This document shows, piece by piece, positions 51,368-63,970 of a DNA stretch of 64,000 nt. Origin of the DNA: Dasyornis broadbenti (taxonomy: Eukaryota > Chordata > Aves > Passeriformes > Dasyornithidae). The position numbers and the translations under genes are program-made. How positions within the stretch are numbered: the stretch's first letter is position 1; the number at the start of each line of letters is the position of its first letter. The DNA lies in contig VZRN01003185.1 of NCBI GenBank assembly GCA_013397935.1, positions 252,532 through 316,531 of the forward strand, read 5' to 3'. The notes under the pieces are model-generated. The model made no database searches. It saw nothing but the letters and a program-made list of their open reading frames with translations, and had not been told where the DNA came from.

Positions 51368-51482
51368 ATCACTGAACTCATGAGCCTTTCTTTATATTTT
51401 CTCTCCCCTGTCCAGCTGAGGAGAGGACTGATAGAGAAGATTTGGTGGGCATCCGGAATACAGCCAGAACAGCTCACCACAG
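51368..51482 (+). mobile_element. 3' terminus of the bird ERVL-type LTR family
   Basis: The segment CATGAGCCTTTCTTTATATT, TTCTCTCCCCTGTCCAG, CTGAGGAGAGGACTGATAGA, TTTGGTGGGCATCCGG and CAGCCAGAACAGCTCACCACA matches, from memory, the last about 115 bases of the LTR family whose central part lies at 37.4 kb. The expected terminal CA is followed by unrelated sequence, so this looks like a true 3' end. No viral genes or primer-binding site follow. It lies antisense to GPC5. The 22-codon open frame over it is a by-product of the LTR. Confidence 0.78.
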
Positions 51483-52085
51483 GTCAGTGCAACATAAAAT
51501 CAAGAAGACATGGAAGAGTTTTGAGACATTCTCAGTTTCTAAAGCTACCACTTACAGGTTTATATTTCAAACAGCATGGACCATAAAACCGGCTACACAC
51601 TGGGCTAGGAGTTGATTTTCTATACTGCTGAACTCTTTTTGAAAATCTTTTAGTTCATTTCACTTGACTATTTCCCTTTTCTTTCACTAGAAGATCAACG
51701 ACATCCAGGACTCTTTCTCTCCCTCAGCTGTATATGTGCTGTTTGAGATGCTGTCAGGTACCACAGCTGGCCAACAGCTGCTGCTTCAGGACTCTGCAGA
51801 TCTCCCACAGTGTGCCTACCTGCTCCAAACAGGTCATTCTAGTTACTCTGGGTATTGCAAAAAAGTACATTACAAGCATTGTACCTTATTAAAATTCAGT
51901 ATTATAAATCCCTCAACTGCACTGGGAAAATCTAACATGCTTAGCCATAGCTGTAAACTAACACTAATATTAACACATGCAGCAATTTCTAACATCTATA
52001 TTGAATTTGCCAGGGGTTTTTCACTTATTATTTAAATTAAGATTGCACTCAAATAACAATTAGACATAAATCAGATATAAATTTA

Positions 52086-52162
52086 GCTGTTGGATTTTTT
52101 GGTTTTGTTTTTGTCATTGGGATTTGGACTTGTTTGTTTGTTTGTTTGTTTGTTTTGTTTTT
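52086..52162. repeat. T/G-rich tract with (GTTT)n
   Basis: GGATTTTTTGGTTTTGTTTT, then about five consecutive TTTG units and TTTTGTTTTTATG. The Lys/Asn/Gln-rich minus-strand frame here reflects this composition. Confidence 0.9.
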
Positions 52163-53370
52163 ATGTATTTGGGTAACCTTCATAAGAAAACTTACCCTCT
52201 GGGTTTTGAGAGATTCTTTAGCCCATGCTCCAAGTTGGATAGATGCCAGCCAATCCTGATTTGAGGAATGTGGGCTCAAGCTACTTTAGTAATCCTAAGG
52301 AGAGTACACCACCACGCTAACAAAGATGCACAGCTTTCAGATTGAAGCTGGCTGGCCTTTAGCCAGCTCCGAGCACACGTACAGTGAGTGTAGGTTTGCC
52401 TGCAAAAGGCCAGGAAGTATTTGCTGTGACTTGCAGTAAGACAGATTCCCAATATTTCATAATGATCACAGTTTGTATAGCCAGGTGTTGAATGGTAAAA
52501 TCTCTGAAAGTATCTGTGGCTAATGTTTAAATAAATGTCATATATCAAGAGACTTCTCTCAATACAATAACACTGCCAACTACACAGAAATGCAAGAAGG
52601 AAAAATTAAGTCCCAGTGAGACCTAGGCAACTAGAAAATGTCCACTTGATATAAGAATTGTACATGCAGGGATTTTTGTACCCAGAGAGACTATGTTAAC
52701 TGCTATCTGGACTATTTCACATGTGGGCACTTTGGAAGCCACTCATGTCAAAATAATCATGTGCTTGTACTAGACAACGCTTTAGGTAAATGTGACAAGC
52801 TACCTGTGTAACTAATGGGAATACAATTCCATAATTTCGTACTTACATGATTTACAAATGCTTGGAAACTGAAAATTTTGCAGAAGACAAAATATGACAT
52901 AGGTGGTTATGAGAAATTATTTTTATACCATCATGACAACCCATTTTGTCAAACCACACCTCTTGAGAAAACAAGATTTTCTATATAAGCATAAATAACA
53001 GAACTTGAGAAGATTTTGACTGTTGTTGTGTACTGTTTTTCTATGGAAGATAATAACTTCAAGCAAAATAATGCTTACGCAGGACTTTATATTTCTGCAA
53101 TGACAAATGTGTGACATTTTACTAACATTTTAGTGACTGATAAAAAGATGTGTGCAGCAAAAATTTATAGTTCTATTTAACCTAATCAGAATCAGTTAAG
53201 AACTTAATCAACATTAATTCTAATGATGCTGCCACTTCCGATACATCCAAAGAGGTTGTTTTCCTGTTGTTATTCTGTTATATACATTTGGATGGAGGAA
53301 ATAAGCAGCACAATAATTTTTTTTCTTACATAAGCAAGAAGTAAACATTTCAAAATCCATATTTTGCACA

Positions 53371-53392
53371 TACCACATTTTGAAATGTGGTA
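53371..53392. repeat. Perfect palindrome, 10-bp arms
   Basis: The arm TACCACATTT (53371-53380), a TG centre, and its reverse complement AAATGTGGTA (53383-53392). Confidence 0.95.
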
Positions 53393-54029
53393 CAAAAGAA
53401 TATAATAAACAATCAAAAATCTTTGTCTGCTCATTATAACACTTGTAAAAACTATATTAACAACATCCAGTTGACTAGAGCTCCTTATGTTTGGAGCAAA
53501 ATTATTTAAGTTCACACCAATCCGTTTTTTCATACTTAGCTGGCAAACAAAAAGTGAAGCTGATTTTGATTATTGTTGAAGTGAATAATCCCAGGAAGAG
53601 TACCAAATAAAATATGCATCTATTTCAATGCAGAGACTGATGAGAATTCACACAAATTGTTCAACACCCACACATACAGTGAACATGTCCATACATGGGG
53701 AATGCATATGTATATATTCATGAAAAGACATAGATGTCTAACAAACTGAAAACGTGACAGTCGATCAAATCCCTAAAGTGGGATGTTAAACACCATTTCT
53801 TAGGATAGCCTGCTACAATGTACTGTTAGCAGAACAAAGAGTGTAATAAAGCAGTCAGAGAGATTGTAATGTAGAGGAAAAAAAGACTTTTGATCTGCTT
53901 AAAAGAAATGGCTTTAGCAGCTATTAGACAGCTCTCCAGTGGGAGGTCATTATCTGGGGGTACATAGATTGGCCTGAGTTAATTTTGCCTAAGTAATTGT
54001 CTAAAAGTGCTAATTCTGTCTGCTCAGTT

Positions 54030-54660
54030 GCTGAGTCCCTCTGTAGTCAAGAGGAGAGACGGGGCAACTTTGAAAATTATCCCAAGTCTGATTCAGCTTT
54101 TTAAGAGCCTCTATCTCTCCACTTGTGACAACCAACACACCACCGCAATGAAAGACTCAGAGGAGACACGCAAGAAAGATGAGTTCAGGGAAGCAGGTAA
54201 GGAGTGGCTTCCAGCCACCATAGAGAAAACTGAACTGATCTCAACATGGCAGGGACACGAGGGTGACCTTTGTTGCCAACATGCATTATACCAGTGGGTC
54301 TGCAGGCTGTGAACAGCCTTCCCTGAGATAATTAGGAGACAGCAATGTCTTCCTGTGCTAGCCAGACTATGAGGGAAGGGAAAGCACACAAAGGATCAAC
54401 CCAAAGTATAAAAGCTGCACAGTTAATGAAAAGAACTTTGAACAGAGCAATGGACTTGAGTTGGCTTTCACCCTCATGCTCCATCACAGAACTGGGGACA
54501 CCTGGTGTCACGACATCTCGGTGAGGATACAGGGGTCAGTAATGGGGAATCATGGCTGTATTGTGGTTCAGCTGAGTATTTCAATCACTGTTATGTTTTG
54601 TTATGATTGCAGAATATTGCTGTATTACTTTCTTATGTCAAAATCACATGTAATGCCAAT
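54030..54660 (+). mobile_element. LTR-like stretch with TATA box
   Basis: The stretch is GC-richer than its neighbours and reads like retroviral control sequence: CCAAAGTATAAAAGCTGCAC at 54400-54419 is a well-formed TATA box on the plus strand. It is followed by ATGGACTTGAGTTGGCTTTC, ACTGGGGACACCTGGTGTCA and CGGTGAGGATACAGGGGTCA, which I associate loosely with bird retroviral LTRs. Ends, target-site duplication, polyadenylation signal and primer-binding site were not identified. It could instead be another repeat or a conserved non-coding element. No coding sequence of any virus is present. Confidence 0.38.
54404..54414 (+). promoter_or_regulatory. TATA-box-like element in the LTR-like stretch
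   Basis: AGTATAAAAGC in a locally GC-richer context. It would drive transcription rightwards, antisense to GPC5. No transcript evidence is available from sequence alone. Confidence 0.35.
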
Positions 54661-55178
54661 TATATTCACATAAGTGAATTTGGTATTAAATATTAAGCTC
54701 TCCTTGTGTGAAATACCTAAAAAAACCTGGTCAGACAATATTGGACTCCACCATTGAACACAGCACGCAGGAGGATGCAGACTTCTTGTTTAGGAGACAG
54801 GCAAGTCTTTTAATTAAGGTCTGATGAGTAAGGGACAAATGAGATGCTCAGGATTCAGGTCACTGGATTTCAAGTAGCATGGTGCCTAATAGGATTTCAG
54901 GGACTACACGTAGCTGGGTTTAATCAATAGAGGATAGTCATTTAGGAAAGACTATGGCATAATTCCATTTTGAGCAGCATTTTTCCAAATGGATGTTTCC
55001 CTATATACTGGGTACACTGGCATTGTTGGGGAGCTTAGTATGTTCTATGGGTGACTACCTTTCTGTAAACAGAAAAAATTAAAAACACTAAGTAAAGAAA
55101 AAAGTCTATTTCTCATCTGGGCCTTATCCTTTACTAAGACATCTTCCAGATAGTTCTGTGAGCAAATGATAGCCAATG

Positions 55179-55214
55179 TAGAATATGTAGAATATCTAGA
55201 ATATCTAGAATATG
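55179..55214. repeat. Four tandem 9-bp units
   Basis: TAGAATATG, TAGAATATC, TAGAATATC and TAGAATATG in direct succession. On the minus strand the unit length gives a Tyr-Ser-Arg/Thr repeat in a chance open frame. Confidence 0.95.
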
Positions 55215-57283
55215 TAACTGTATTAATCACATTAAAGAAAATGCAAGTGTTCTGTATGTTATTATAAAAAAGAGAGACAGTACTATGAGTAAAGGAGTTG
55301 CACTTCAGCAGTCACTTCTGGCTGTCAAAATAACTGATTCTAATAGGAAGATTCAACGGAGAAGAGAAAGTGCAACCATATATTATGCAGAGAAAAAATT
55401 CATAACAGTATCATGTAATTTACAGACCAATGAATTGATTGGCCCAGGTTCTTGAATTTTTAATTTTATCTGCTGTCAGTACAATCACTGTAGTTCATGG
55501 CAACACCATATGTTACCTCACATATACACCACTCCACTTTTGTGCACTTTTGGATAATGAAGATCTAGGTGAACTCTATTCCCTTGGCTGAATCACTTGT
55601 AAGGTTTAAAGAAACTTGGCTCTCTGTATGCATGTTTCTAAAGATTGTACTTGGTCCATGAACAGTCTGAGTATTAGGTAGGAAAATAAATTTATAAACA
55701 AAACATCCTTGCTTAAATAAACCTTTGGAGAAAAAGCTTTGAAGGAGGAGAAGTACATATAAAAACTTTTCTAGGTAGGTTTGTGTTTCCAATTTAAAAT
55801 ATTCATAAAATTCACTTGCAATGAGAATCACGTAAGTAAAATACTAGTGAGAGTAAAGATGCAATAATACATTTTTCTTCTATGGTATGACGATCTCTAA
55901 AATTTACATACAATTTATCAATATGATTACCAAACAAGTGAGAATAGGAGACAATTTTATATTTTAAAACTTAATTTTAAAGCAAAATCTAACATATAAA
56001 CTTTAAGAGCAATGGAAGCAAAGGTGGTATGTATAAGAACTCAAAGGCCAAAGACCGACATGAAAATGAGAACAGCTGTCATTGGTACTGGAAAATAGTA
56101 CTAAAAGACTTGAAAAAACATGGCATAATTGAAGAAAATTTTAAACATCTCTTTTCCAAAATCTACAGAAACACATCTCTATCTGTGGCATTACTTCACG
56201 TCTATAGGTACAGACAATTAAAAAACTTCTGTATATATGCTGCCTTACACATCTTATAGCAGGTAATTTTCAGACTTAAAATCACTGTCACAATGTGTTT
56301 CCACCAATCATTTAAAGCACCTTATATAATTCAATGCAAACTGGGTTTTTGTTCTCCTACATACAGCATAAAGAAAAAATAAAGCAAGACTTTTTTTTAA
56401 GCAAGAACTTTTCTTAAAGATGTTATACTAAACTACAGCAGTAAATGGACACGGTACTATTTTATTCCCAAACTAGAAATAGGATTTTTTTGCAATGCTG
56501 AGCTATGGAACAATTACTTAAGAGAATTAATTATGAGAGCAAGTGGCAGTTACCACCTTTTTTAAAAATAAAACTCGCTATCATTATAATGTTAGGTGTG
56601 GATCTCATGCAGGAAGTGTTTGATAGGTGTGTTGAGAACATGCCTTCGGATACTGCCTGTAGGGGATTTAGTAAGAAGAAAACCTAATTTAATGATCAGT
56701 GTTTGGATTTGACATGAGATAATCACATAGCTGCTCAGCTTGAAATTGCCTAAGATAATTCTGCTTATGCACAGAAGCAGAACTTTTGGTTCCCTGTTAA
56801 ATTTTCCGATGACTGTTGGTGTTGAGGTAGGCATTTTGACAATCACAGCTTCTTACATGTGCACATAAATTCTGTGGACCAGAGCCAAATTTATTAACCA
56901 ACTTGTGATGCAGAAAATCTCTGGCAGAGGCAGGGAATGACTTGATTCCTGGAAGCAAAGGCAGTTCATGATTATAGACCTGATCTGGAATTAAGGGAAA
57001 TGGCTAGTTTAATTCCCTGCTCTGTCACAAACTTTCTGTGACCTTCACCAAGTCCTGCTGGATACATCTATTTATACGTGTAGCTATCTCCAGATTTTTT
57101 CTAAATGAATCACTGTGAACCTCTGAAGCAGTACAGTTGCATACACACACACAGATCTGTGAAGCATGACACTCTGGAAGCTAACTCACTCAATTTCTCT
57201 TCCAGCAATTCCTTATCAGCTAGATTCCAGGACTGAAAATATCTAAAATAATTAAGTTTTGGTGGCTATGAGATCTTTCCCAA

Positions 57284-57335
57284 TTAAAAAAAAAAACAAA
57301 AAAAAAACCAACAAACAAACAAAAAAACCAATTCC
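57284..57335. repeat. A/C-rich tract
   Basis: A runs interrupted by C, with CCAACAAACAAACAAAAAAA in the middle. Confidence 0.85.
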
Positions 57336-60300
57336 ATTGCGTTTTTTTCTGCTTCTTTCCTGCTCAGCATGAACCAAATATTTATTTGACGACAGTTCCA
57401 TCACTCTGATACAGACAAAATCCAGATGGTATTTCCAGTTAAACGTTACTCTTTACAGAGCTGTTACTTCAGTATTGTATGTTTAGCAAATGGAGAAGGA
57501 AGTTTCACTGTCATAGGTACAGAACATTAAGTTGCTCATTCCACAGTCATGGTTCCCTTGTGTTTGGCATTACTGACTAGGTTTGAGCTGTGAAGTTGAA
57601 ATTTGCTATTCAAACATCTTAAAAAAAAAAAAATTAAATAGGATGACTAGAATTTTGCTTGTCACTTCTTTGGTTCAAAGTAATGCAAACATTATATTAA
57701 ATTCCAAAGAATGAAAAATTAAACGTTTCAAAAAGAGTTAACAAGTTTAATGTGATGGTACATACTTCCAGAAGTCAGACACTGCTGGGGAAGTGCCCTA
57801 ACCAATGGTTTCAAAATCAAAAATATGGTTACTGTTGCATTTTTGTTCCTACTGCAGCACTTGCTTTTGTTTCAGGCTATTCAAGAGCTGGATGACAAAG
57901 AAACTGCATAAATAAACCTGTCATTCTTTTAAGCTCTGTTTTCAGAAAAAAAAGATTCTTGATAGTGAAATTGGAAGACTAAAAGAAGGCCATTCATGTT
58001 ACCCAGGAGAATACAAATCAATAAAGTTCATGGCTCAGAGGTTCTCATTGATTGGAACACACTGGTAGCAAAGTCATTTCAAAAACCAATGCAGGGTTTG
58101 CCAACCACACCACATTCTGTGATTGTAGACAATAAAACTCTATGACCTAGAAACAGCTCTCTACGGTACAGGCCTCTGAATGACTTAATGTGCTTGACTA
58201 CAACAGGGATCAGCTAAATACTGACCACTTGAAATGTATTTCAGAAAATTATAATACTCATCTAACATAAAATGTTTAATATAAAGAAATCCATAAAATA
58301 GTGTCAGCTGAAGAACACAGACATTTTAAAGTATAAAAGAAAACCAATATTTCAAGGAAAATTCTATCTTATGAAAACGTGCTTAAATGCCATGTAATGC
58401 CCTTTAAAGTGTACCAAACTACACTCTCCTATTCATTCATTAGATGTTGAAGGCATTATTGGCTGTCACAGTCAATTCATGCATGCTGCAATGCCAGTAA
58501 TTAACTTCAAGTCAGCAAGGGAGAAAAAAAAACATCCACTCCTGCTGCTCAGAGACATATCTCAGTTAAATTCTCATGCAAAAATAGCCTTCTCTATCGG
58601 TTGTTGCTGTGAAAAAAATGCAGATTATGTCTGAGCTCTACAGTAGCTTATTCTGACTCATAGACACACTGTGAATGCCATGTTGGCAGTTCCAAACCAC
58701 AGAAACAAACATAAAACAAATTTCTACATAGGGCATTAAGCTCCTGCAGAGTCAAGCAGATATTCTTGAATATTTCATTGAAGTATAAACACATCATATA
58801 GATATATACAATTATAATGATATATAACAATCTCCACTTTGGGTTGATTGGTAAAGAAGCAACCCTAGATCTGAGGCAGGTTATCTGTTTGATAAAGTCT
58901 GTATGGTGCTCAGGCACTCAAGCCTCAATGCCTGAGTCAAAGAAGGGAGAACAACTGAAGAGCAACAGCCCTGCAATTTTTATTTTTCTTCTTTTATATG
59001 TGTTTCAGTTTCAAACAAAAAAACAGGTTTCACAAGGATGGAATGTTTCCCTGAACCATCAGGAGCTGGTATCCAGTTTGTCCTTAATAATTTCTAATTT
59101 TCATCTGTACATTCCTTCCCCTTCCTCCATCGCCTGTGCCATGCCTACAGCCTATATCCACGGGAACTGCTCTGTTCTGGAGCTTGCAAAGGGTGATTCC
59201 TTGCTTACCTGAGTCTAGAGATAAGACTTCGTAAGAACCTTCTTCAGTGTCTGGGAACAGACATGACAGGGACTGTTGCTTGTTTCATCCTTCTTAAGTA
59301 TATATTCCAGATTGCTCCAGATAGTTCATGCTCCACCTCTTGTTTCTAAAGTCATATATCAGGTGAGAAAAATTGCTAGTGTCCAAGCACAGATCTACTG
59401 CTGAGTGAATCTGATTCATTTCACACCTGGCACCTCTGCACCCCTTGTTTAGAAGCACTGGCTGCCAAGAAAGGCAGATACTCCTATATTAATTTGGTCA
59501 TTTTCTTCTTTATTGCTTTCAGATAAATACTTCAGGATAGAAAAGCTCACATTTTATGTGTTTGTGTATTTCTGCTTTTCAGTCTCTTTTTAAAAAAATT
59601 ATGTTTGTAATAAATAAATTATATTTGCATGTTATCTAAAAGACTATTAAATCCTATCCTCAGTGGTGTGCCAGAAAATCATTTGGCTTCAGGCCATGTG
59701 AACAAATACTCTGCCAGCCTTTTCCAGTTAGCTAAGCTGATTGCTTGCTATAGAATTTTTCTTTTGAACACCTGATACGCTTTCTCCAACACGTGGGGTC
59801 CTGTCCTTTTTCCTTACAGAGTCCAAACAGTCTTCCTATCTTTCATCTTCTCATCTTTGTCACCTCCGTCTCCTCCTAGCAGTTTCCCCCTTAGCACTTT
59901 ACACACTCCAGAAGTGGAAGGCTGTATGACATAGCCAAATCTTTAAGTATAGCTGACTTCTTCCAAGGAACACTCAAGGACCAGCAGAATTTGAGAACTT
60001 CATACATCTTCACTATTCTGGAGTGCCCCTGAGACTGCTCTGAGTGGTGTGGTTTTGGGTAGACATCTGGGTGAAAATTAAATTGGGTGAACATTAGTAC
60101 AGAGTGGACACTCCTTCATAAAGAAATAAAGGCAAAAGCAAGAGGAATTTTTCCTCTTAGAGTCCAGAAGACAGCCTATACAGTAACACACCAGATTCCT
60201 TCTTAAAGGCAGGATGGAGGATGAGGATAAGAAAAGAGAAGAAGACAGTCATTTGGTGCTTACCTCAGACCCAGATATCAGAGATATTTTAAGCTGAAAA

Positions 60301-62545
60301 ACAGCACAACTGATTATTTACATCACAGATTTCCCGTGGGCTGACGAGGTGGCAGCAGTTATAGGGAAACATTGCTGCATTTTTGCATGCCTTTTCAGGT
60401 CTTCCTGGTAGCCTGTGAATGTTGCCTCTTCAACAAAACTGTCTCATTGTCCACTTCAGCCTCATATTCCTATTTATTAACGATCAATTTAAATTCACCA
60501 ATTATTTATTATAAACTACCAATTATTTCTTATAATTACTTACAATCTATTATCTATGACTATCATCCTAAGAATTGTTAATATCTCCAAGTAGGAACAG
60601 ATTTTTGGTCCTACAGATTTTTGCAGTATCCTCAACACTGCAGATAAGCTGTCCAGGGCCTCAGCAGTAAAATTCTGACATCAACTACAGCGAGAAGATC
60701 CTTAGAGGTTATACCAGCACTGAGACCAAGCTCATATAAAGCCTGTGTATACTGGATGACCTTGATGCTATGCCAGTTCTTTTTAAAGTAGGTTCTTCTG
60801 TGAGGATGACAAACCCAAGCAGAAGTGAACATCACTACAGCCACTGAGACATGTCCTCACAGCTCTTCCTGGCAGCAGTGTCCCCAAAAGCAAACACTGA
60901 GAATTTAACTATATTTTAGTATATTCCATCAAGACAGAAAGGTCCTACTACAATCTCCACCTTCTAATGCATTATAGGCTTAAATATAACTGAAGTAAAA
61001 CAGAGGTTAGGTTAGAAAAAGTACTTTCACACATAAAATCAATTCTACCACCCTGCAAATGACCTACTTTTGCTTTTAAGCCAAAAGAACAGCACACCCT
61101 ACAAGCAAGGAGAACTCATCTTCCAGACTTAATAAGCAAAAAAAGTAAATAGAGATTCCTCATCATTCAAAATTGATCATGAGTTGTTGAGATTTCTTTG
61201 CCCCAGATAATTATGACTTCTAATTACAGTAAGGTTTCATTTGCATATATCCCAACCATACCAAGCTAAGAACAGTTCAGACATATTGCAAAAAGATATG
61301 GCTAAGAACAGGCACCCAAGAGGATCATTATAAAAATATGGTTTTATATCACCTCTCAGTTCAAAACATTTTGACATATGGTCATGGCTTAATGCTTCCC
61401 ATTGCTCTTCTCATGCTCATGTTCTCCTTGCAGGTCTCCTCTGCAATTAGTATATGTTGGAGCCAGTGAGCAGGGTGTAAATCACCCCCAAACTGGTATT
61501 TTTATGATCCCTCCTGCTGTTGTTCCTCCTCTTCCAGCTGCTTCTCCTTCTGTTATTTTGCCATTTTACAGAATAAGGGTAATAATCTGAATTTCGCAGA
61601 CTCATCAGTTGACAAATATTTCTGAAGAAGAGTGCCAGCCTTTAAGAATTCTAGTTTCCATAATGCTTGTTTGGTAATTTCCATAATAATTTCCAATCTG
61701 GTAGCCAGTTTAAAACTGAATGTTGTATGAAGGCTAATTTGGCATTGGTTTTTGCCACTCTAAAGTCATACAAGTTGCCAATGAGAGTGTGGCAACATTA
61801 TCTGTAGTTAAACTTCAAACAGGAAACATGGAAGAAACTAGAACTTCTAGGAATGGTAGAGAAATTCAAAAGACTTTATTTTAAAATCTTTCTTTATCTT
61901 TTTTGTCCAATTACCATAGTGTCATCCCATATAGTTCAAAAAGCCCATGTTATCCTCTTCACTATGCAAAAGCTGTAACAAGTGAATAATCCTCTAGCCC
62001 CACGTTCAAGTTTGGAAGACTCATTTGGAAAAGACAAGTTATCCCAGTGTACCAACTTTTCCTCATAAAGCAACAGCTTCAACAGAACAGTCATCAAGTA
62101 TTCTTGGCTTTTACTTCAACTAATAGAGCTATTTAAGGAGTAGATAATTAGGCACATCATGGATTCATCTGCTTTTCATTTCCAGTGCTTGGAAGATTAA
62201 AAAAATTAATCCAACTGGCAATAAAATTTTTAAGAACTGAAAAAAACTATTCGAGATATTGTCAAAACTAAAGGTAGCGTCTATTTCTAAAAGCGTCTTA
62301 TTTGCACATCAACTCTTCAGCATTTCTTTACCGTAATGACACCACAGGCTTTCCCTTTCCATATGCAAAAGAAGTCACATGTGCTCTGTTGGTTATGAAG
62401 GTATTTGAATTTTTTCCCATCTTTTGTCTCCACATTTAGTGATCCAGCAGAAATCTGAAGGGCCATCTGTTTTACAGACAAGACCATCATGAGTTGTGCC
62501 AGGTCAATAATGCAATTTGAAAGACTTTTTCTGGATTTACCTTAA

Positions 62546-62579
62546 TTGAAATAAATTATCTTGAAATAAATTATTTCAA
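62546..62579. repeat. 15-bp tandem duplication ending in a 19-bp palindrome
   Basis: TTGAAATAAATTATC (62546-62560) is repeated as TTGAAATAAATTATT (62561-62575). The second copy and its flank form TTGAAATAA-A-TTATTTCAA (62561-62579), a perfect palindrome around one base. Confidence 0.92.
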
Positions 62580-62652
62580 AATGAAAAACACAAAATTATG
62601 TTCAAAAGGAAAAACAATGAAAGAAAAAGGAACAGGATAGGCCTATCATAAA

Positions 62653-62703
62653 ATTTTGTGTATTTTCCAGAACTTCCAGGACAGAATTTTGTGTATTTTT
62701 CCA
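62653..62703. repeat. Short direct repeat (ATTTTGTGTATTTTCCA)
   Basis: ATTTTGTGTATTTTCCA at 62653-62669 recurs with one extra T at 62686-62703, 33 bases apart. A shortened third copy follows. Confidence 0.8.
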
Positions 62704-63970
62704 TTTTGTGTTTTTTAAGAACACTCTTTTTTTTAGTGGTTTTTTCCTACTATTTTGACCCTAGTTAACAGTATCTTACTTCAAGAAATTCCTTCATTTT
62801 TTTATAAATTATAACAGGATCTCTCTCTCAATGGGAATATATTTCCTTTCTTACTTTCATTGCCTTTACATTCCTTTCAATACATTGAAGAGAATCTCTT
62901 TTTATCTTCCAACACAAAAGTTTGTTATCACATCCAATTAGTCAAAACTAAATTGAATTCTCTGTACACTGGTCATATCTTTTTGATGTCTGAGTATTGA
63001 AAAAAAGGAACACAGTATCATTACATTATATAAAGGACACAGACTCCCTGCTCCACATTCATATTCTCTTCATATGCATTTTAGAAAAACACAATAGATT
63101 TTTGCTTCTGCCATGTCAAATTGCAAGGTGATACATAATTAGCTAGGTAGGAAAAAAAAACAGAAAAGAGAATATTTATATCCTGCAGGGTCAAATTGTA
63201 TTTTGAATTGTTCCTTAGTAAGGATTTGGAGTTTGCAATCTTCTCTTTAGCAGACTTACGATTTTCCCCAGTTCTATTCATTTGAAATGCCTGCAGAGAC
63301 CTTTTTCAGTCTTTACAGAACAATTGAAACTTTCCATCTTTCATCAGAAGTCTTTGATGGTGCATTGACTACAATGAGGTGCAGAATTGTAAAGGCTTCT
63401 TCTGTTCTTTGACCTATTCATTACATGAGATACCACGAGCAGTCTTTGGAACTCCTTCTGAATTTCTGACCACGTGGGAAAGAAATACGGTCAGAGAGCA
63501 CAACAGTTGCTTCCTGCTTAGATGATCCATTTTTAACCCACTCCCTCAGGTTTTCTTTACATTCCTATTGTTGTTGCATCATCTCCTGCATTTGTTGGTT
63601 GTTTTTTTTCCCCTCTATTATATTCTTAAGCCCACATTCTGCTACTGGCCTTAGCTTTGCAACCCTTTTGCCTTTTTCTGTTTATTACAAATACACTTTT
63701 TTATCAAGAATTTTCAGCCATAGTTGCATCATAATTTTCATATGGATGAAAATACCTACAGTCTAAAATATAACCCCTATTGTCCTTGCAAAAAGCAGCC
63801 AAAACTGAATAAACACATGTCTATAGATACCTAAATTAAGTGTCATATCAAATAGAATTCCACTCACAAGGTTCTTTATTTAGGGCCATCTGGAAGATAA
63901 CAAGCACACTACTGGGTACTAAAAAATGAAGAATACATGGCAGGAAATCTCAAACCAAGTAATCTAATGC

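Larger units (their letters stand above)
51483..54029. other. Intronic stretch with one T/G tract and one palindrome
   Basis: A T/G-rich tract lies at 52086-52162 and a perfect 10-bp-arm palindrome at 53371-53392. At 51728-51832 an open plus-strand segment follows a strong pyrimidine tract, but its product is not recognised and I do not call it a gene. Confidence 0.55.
54661..63970. other. Long intronic stretch, small repeats only
   Basis: Small repeats lie at 55179-55214, 57284-57335 and 62546-62579. An exon-like, Pro-rich plus-strand segment at 61434-61578 is discussed as a finding. No CR1 or LTR was recognised in these 9 kb, and no upstream GPC5 exon. Confidence 0.5.

Noticed and set aside
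51416..51832. A two-exon plus-strand coding gene (51416-51482 joined in phase to 51728-51832)
   Set aside because: The first segment proved to be the 3' end of a bird LTR family, so the apparent exon pair collapses. The second alone has only a pyrimidine tract and an unrecognised peptide.
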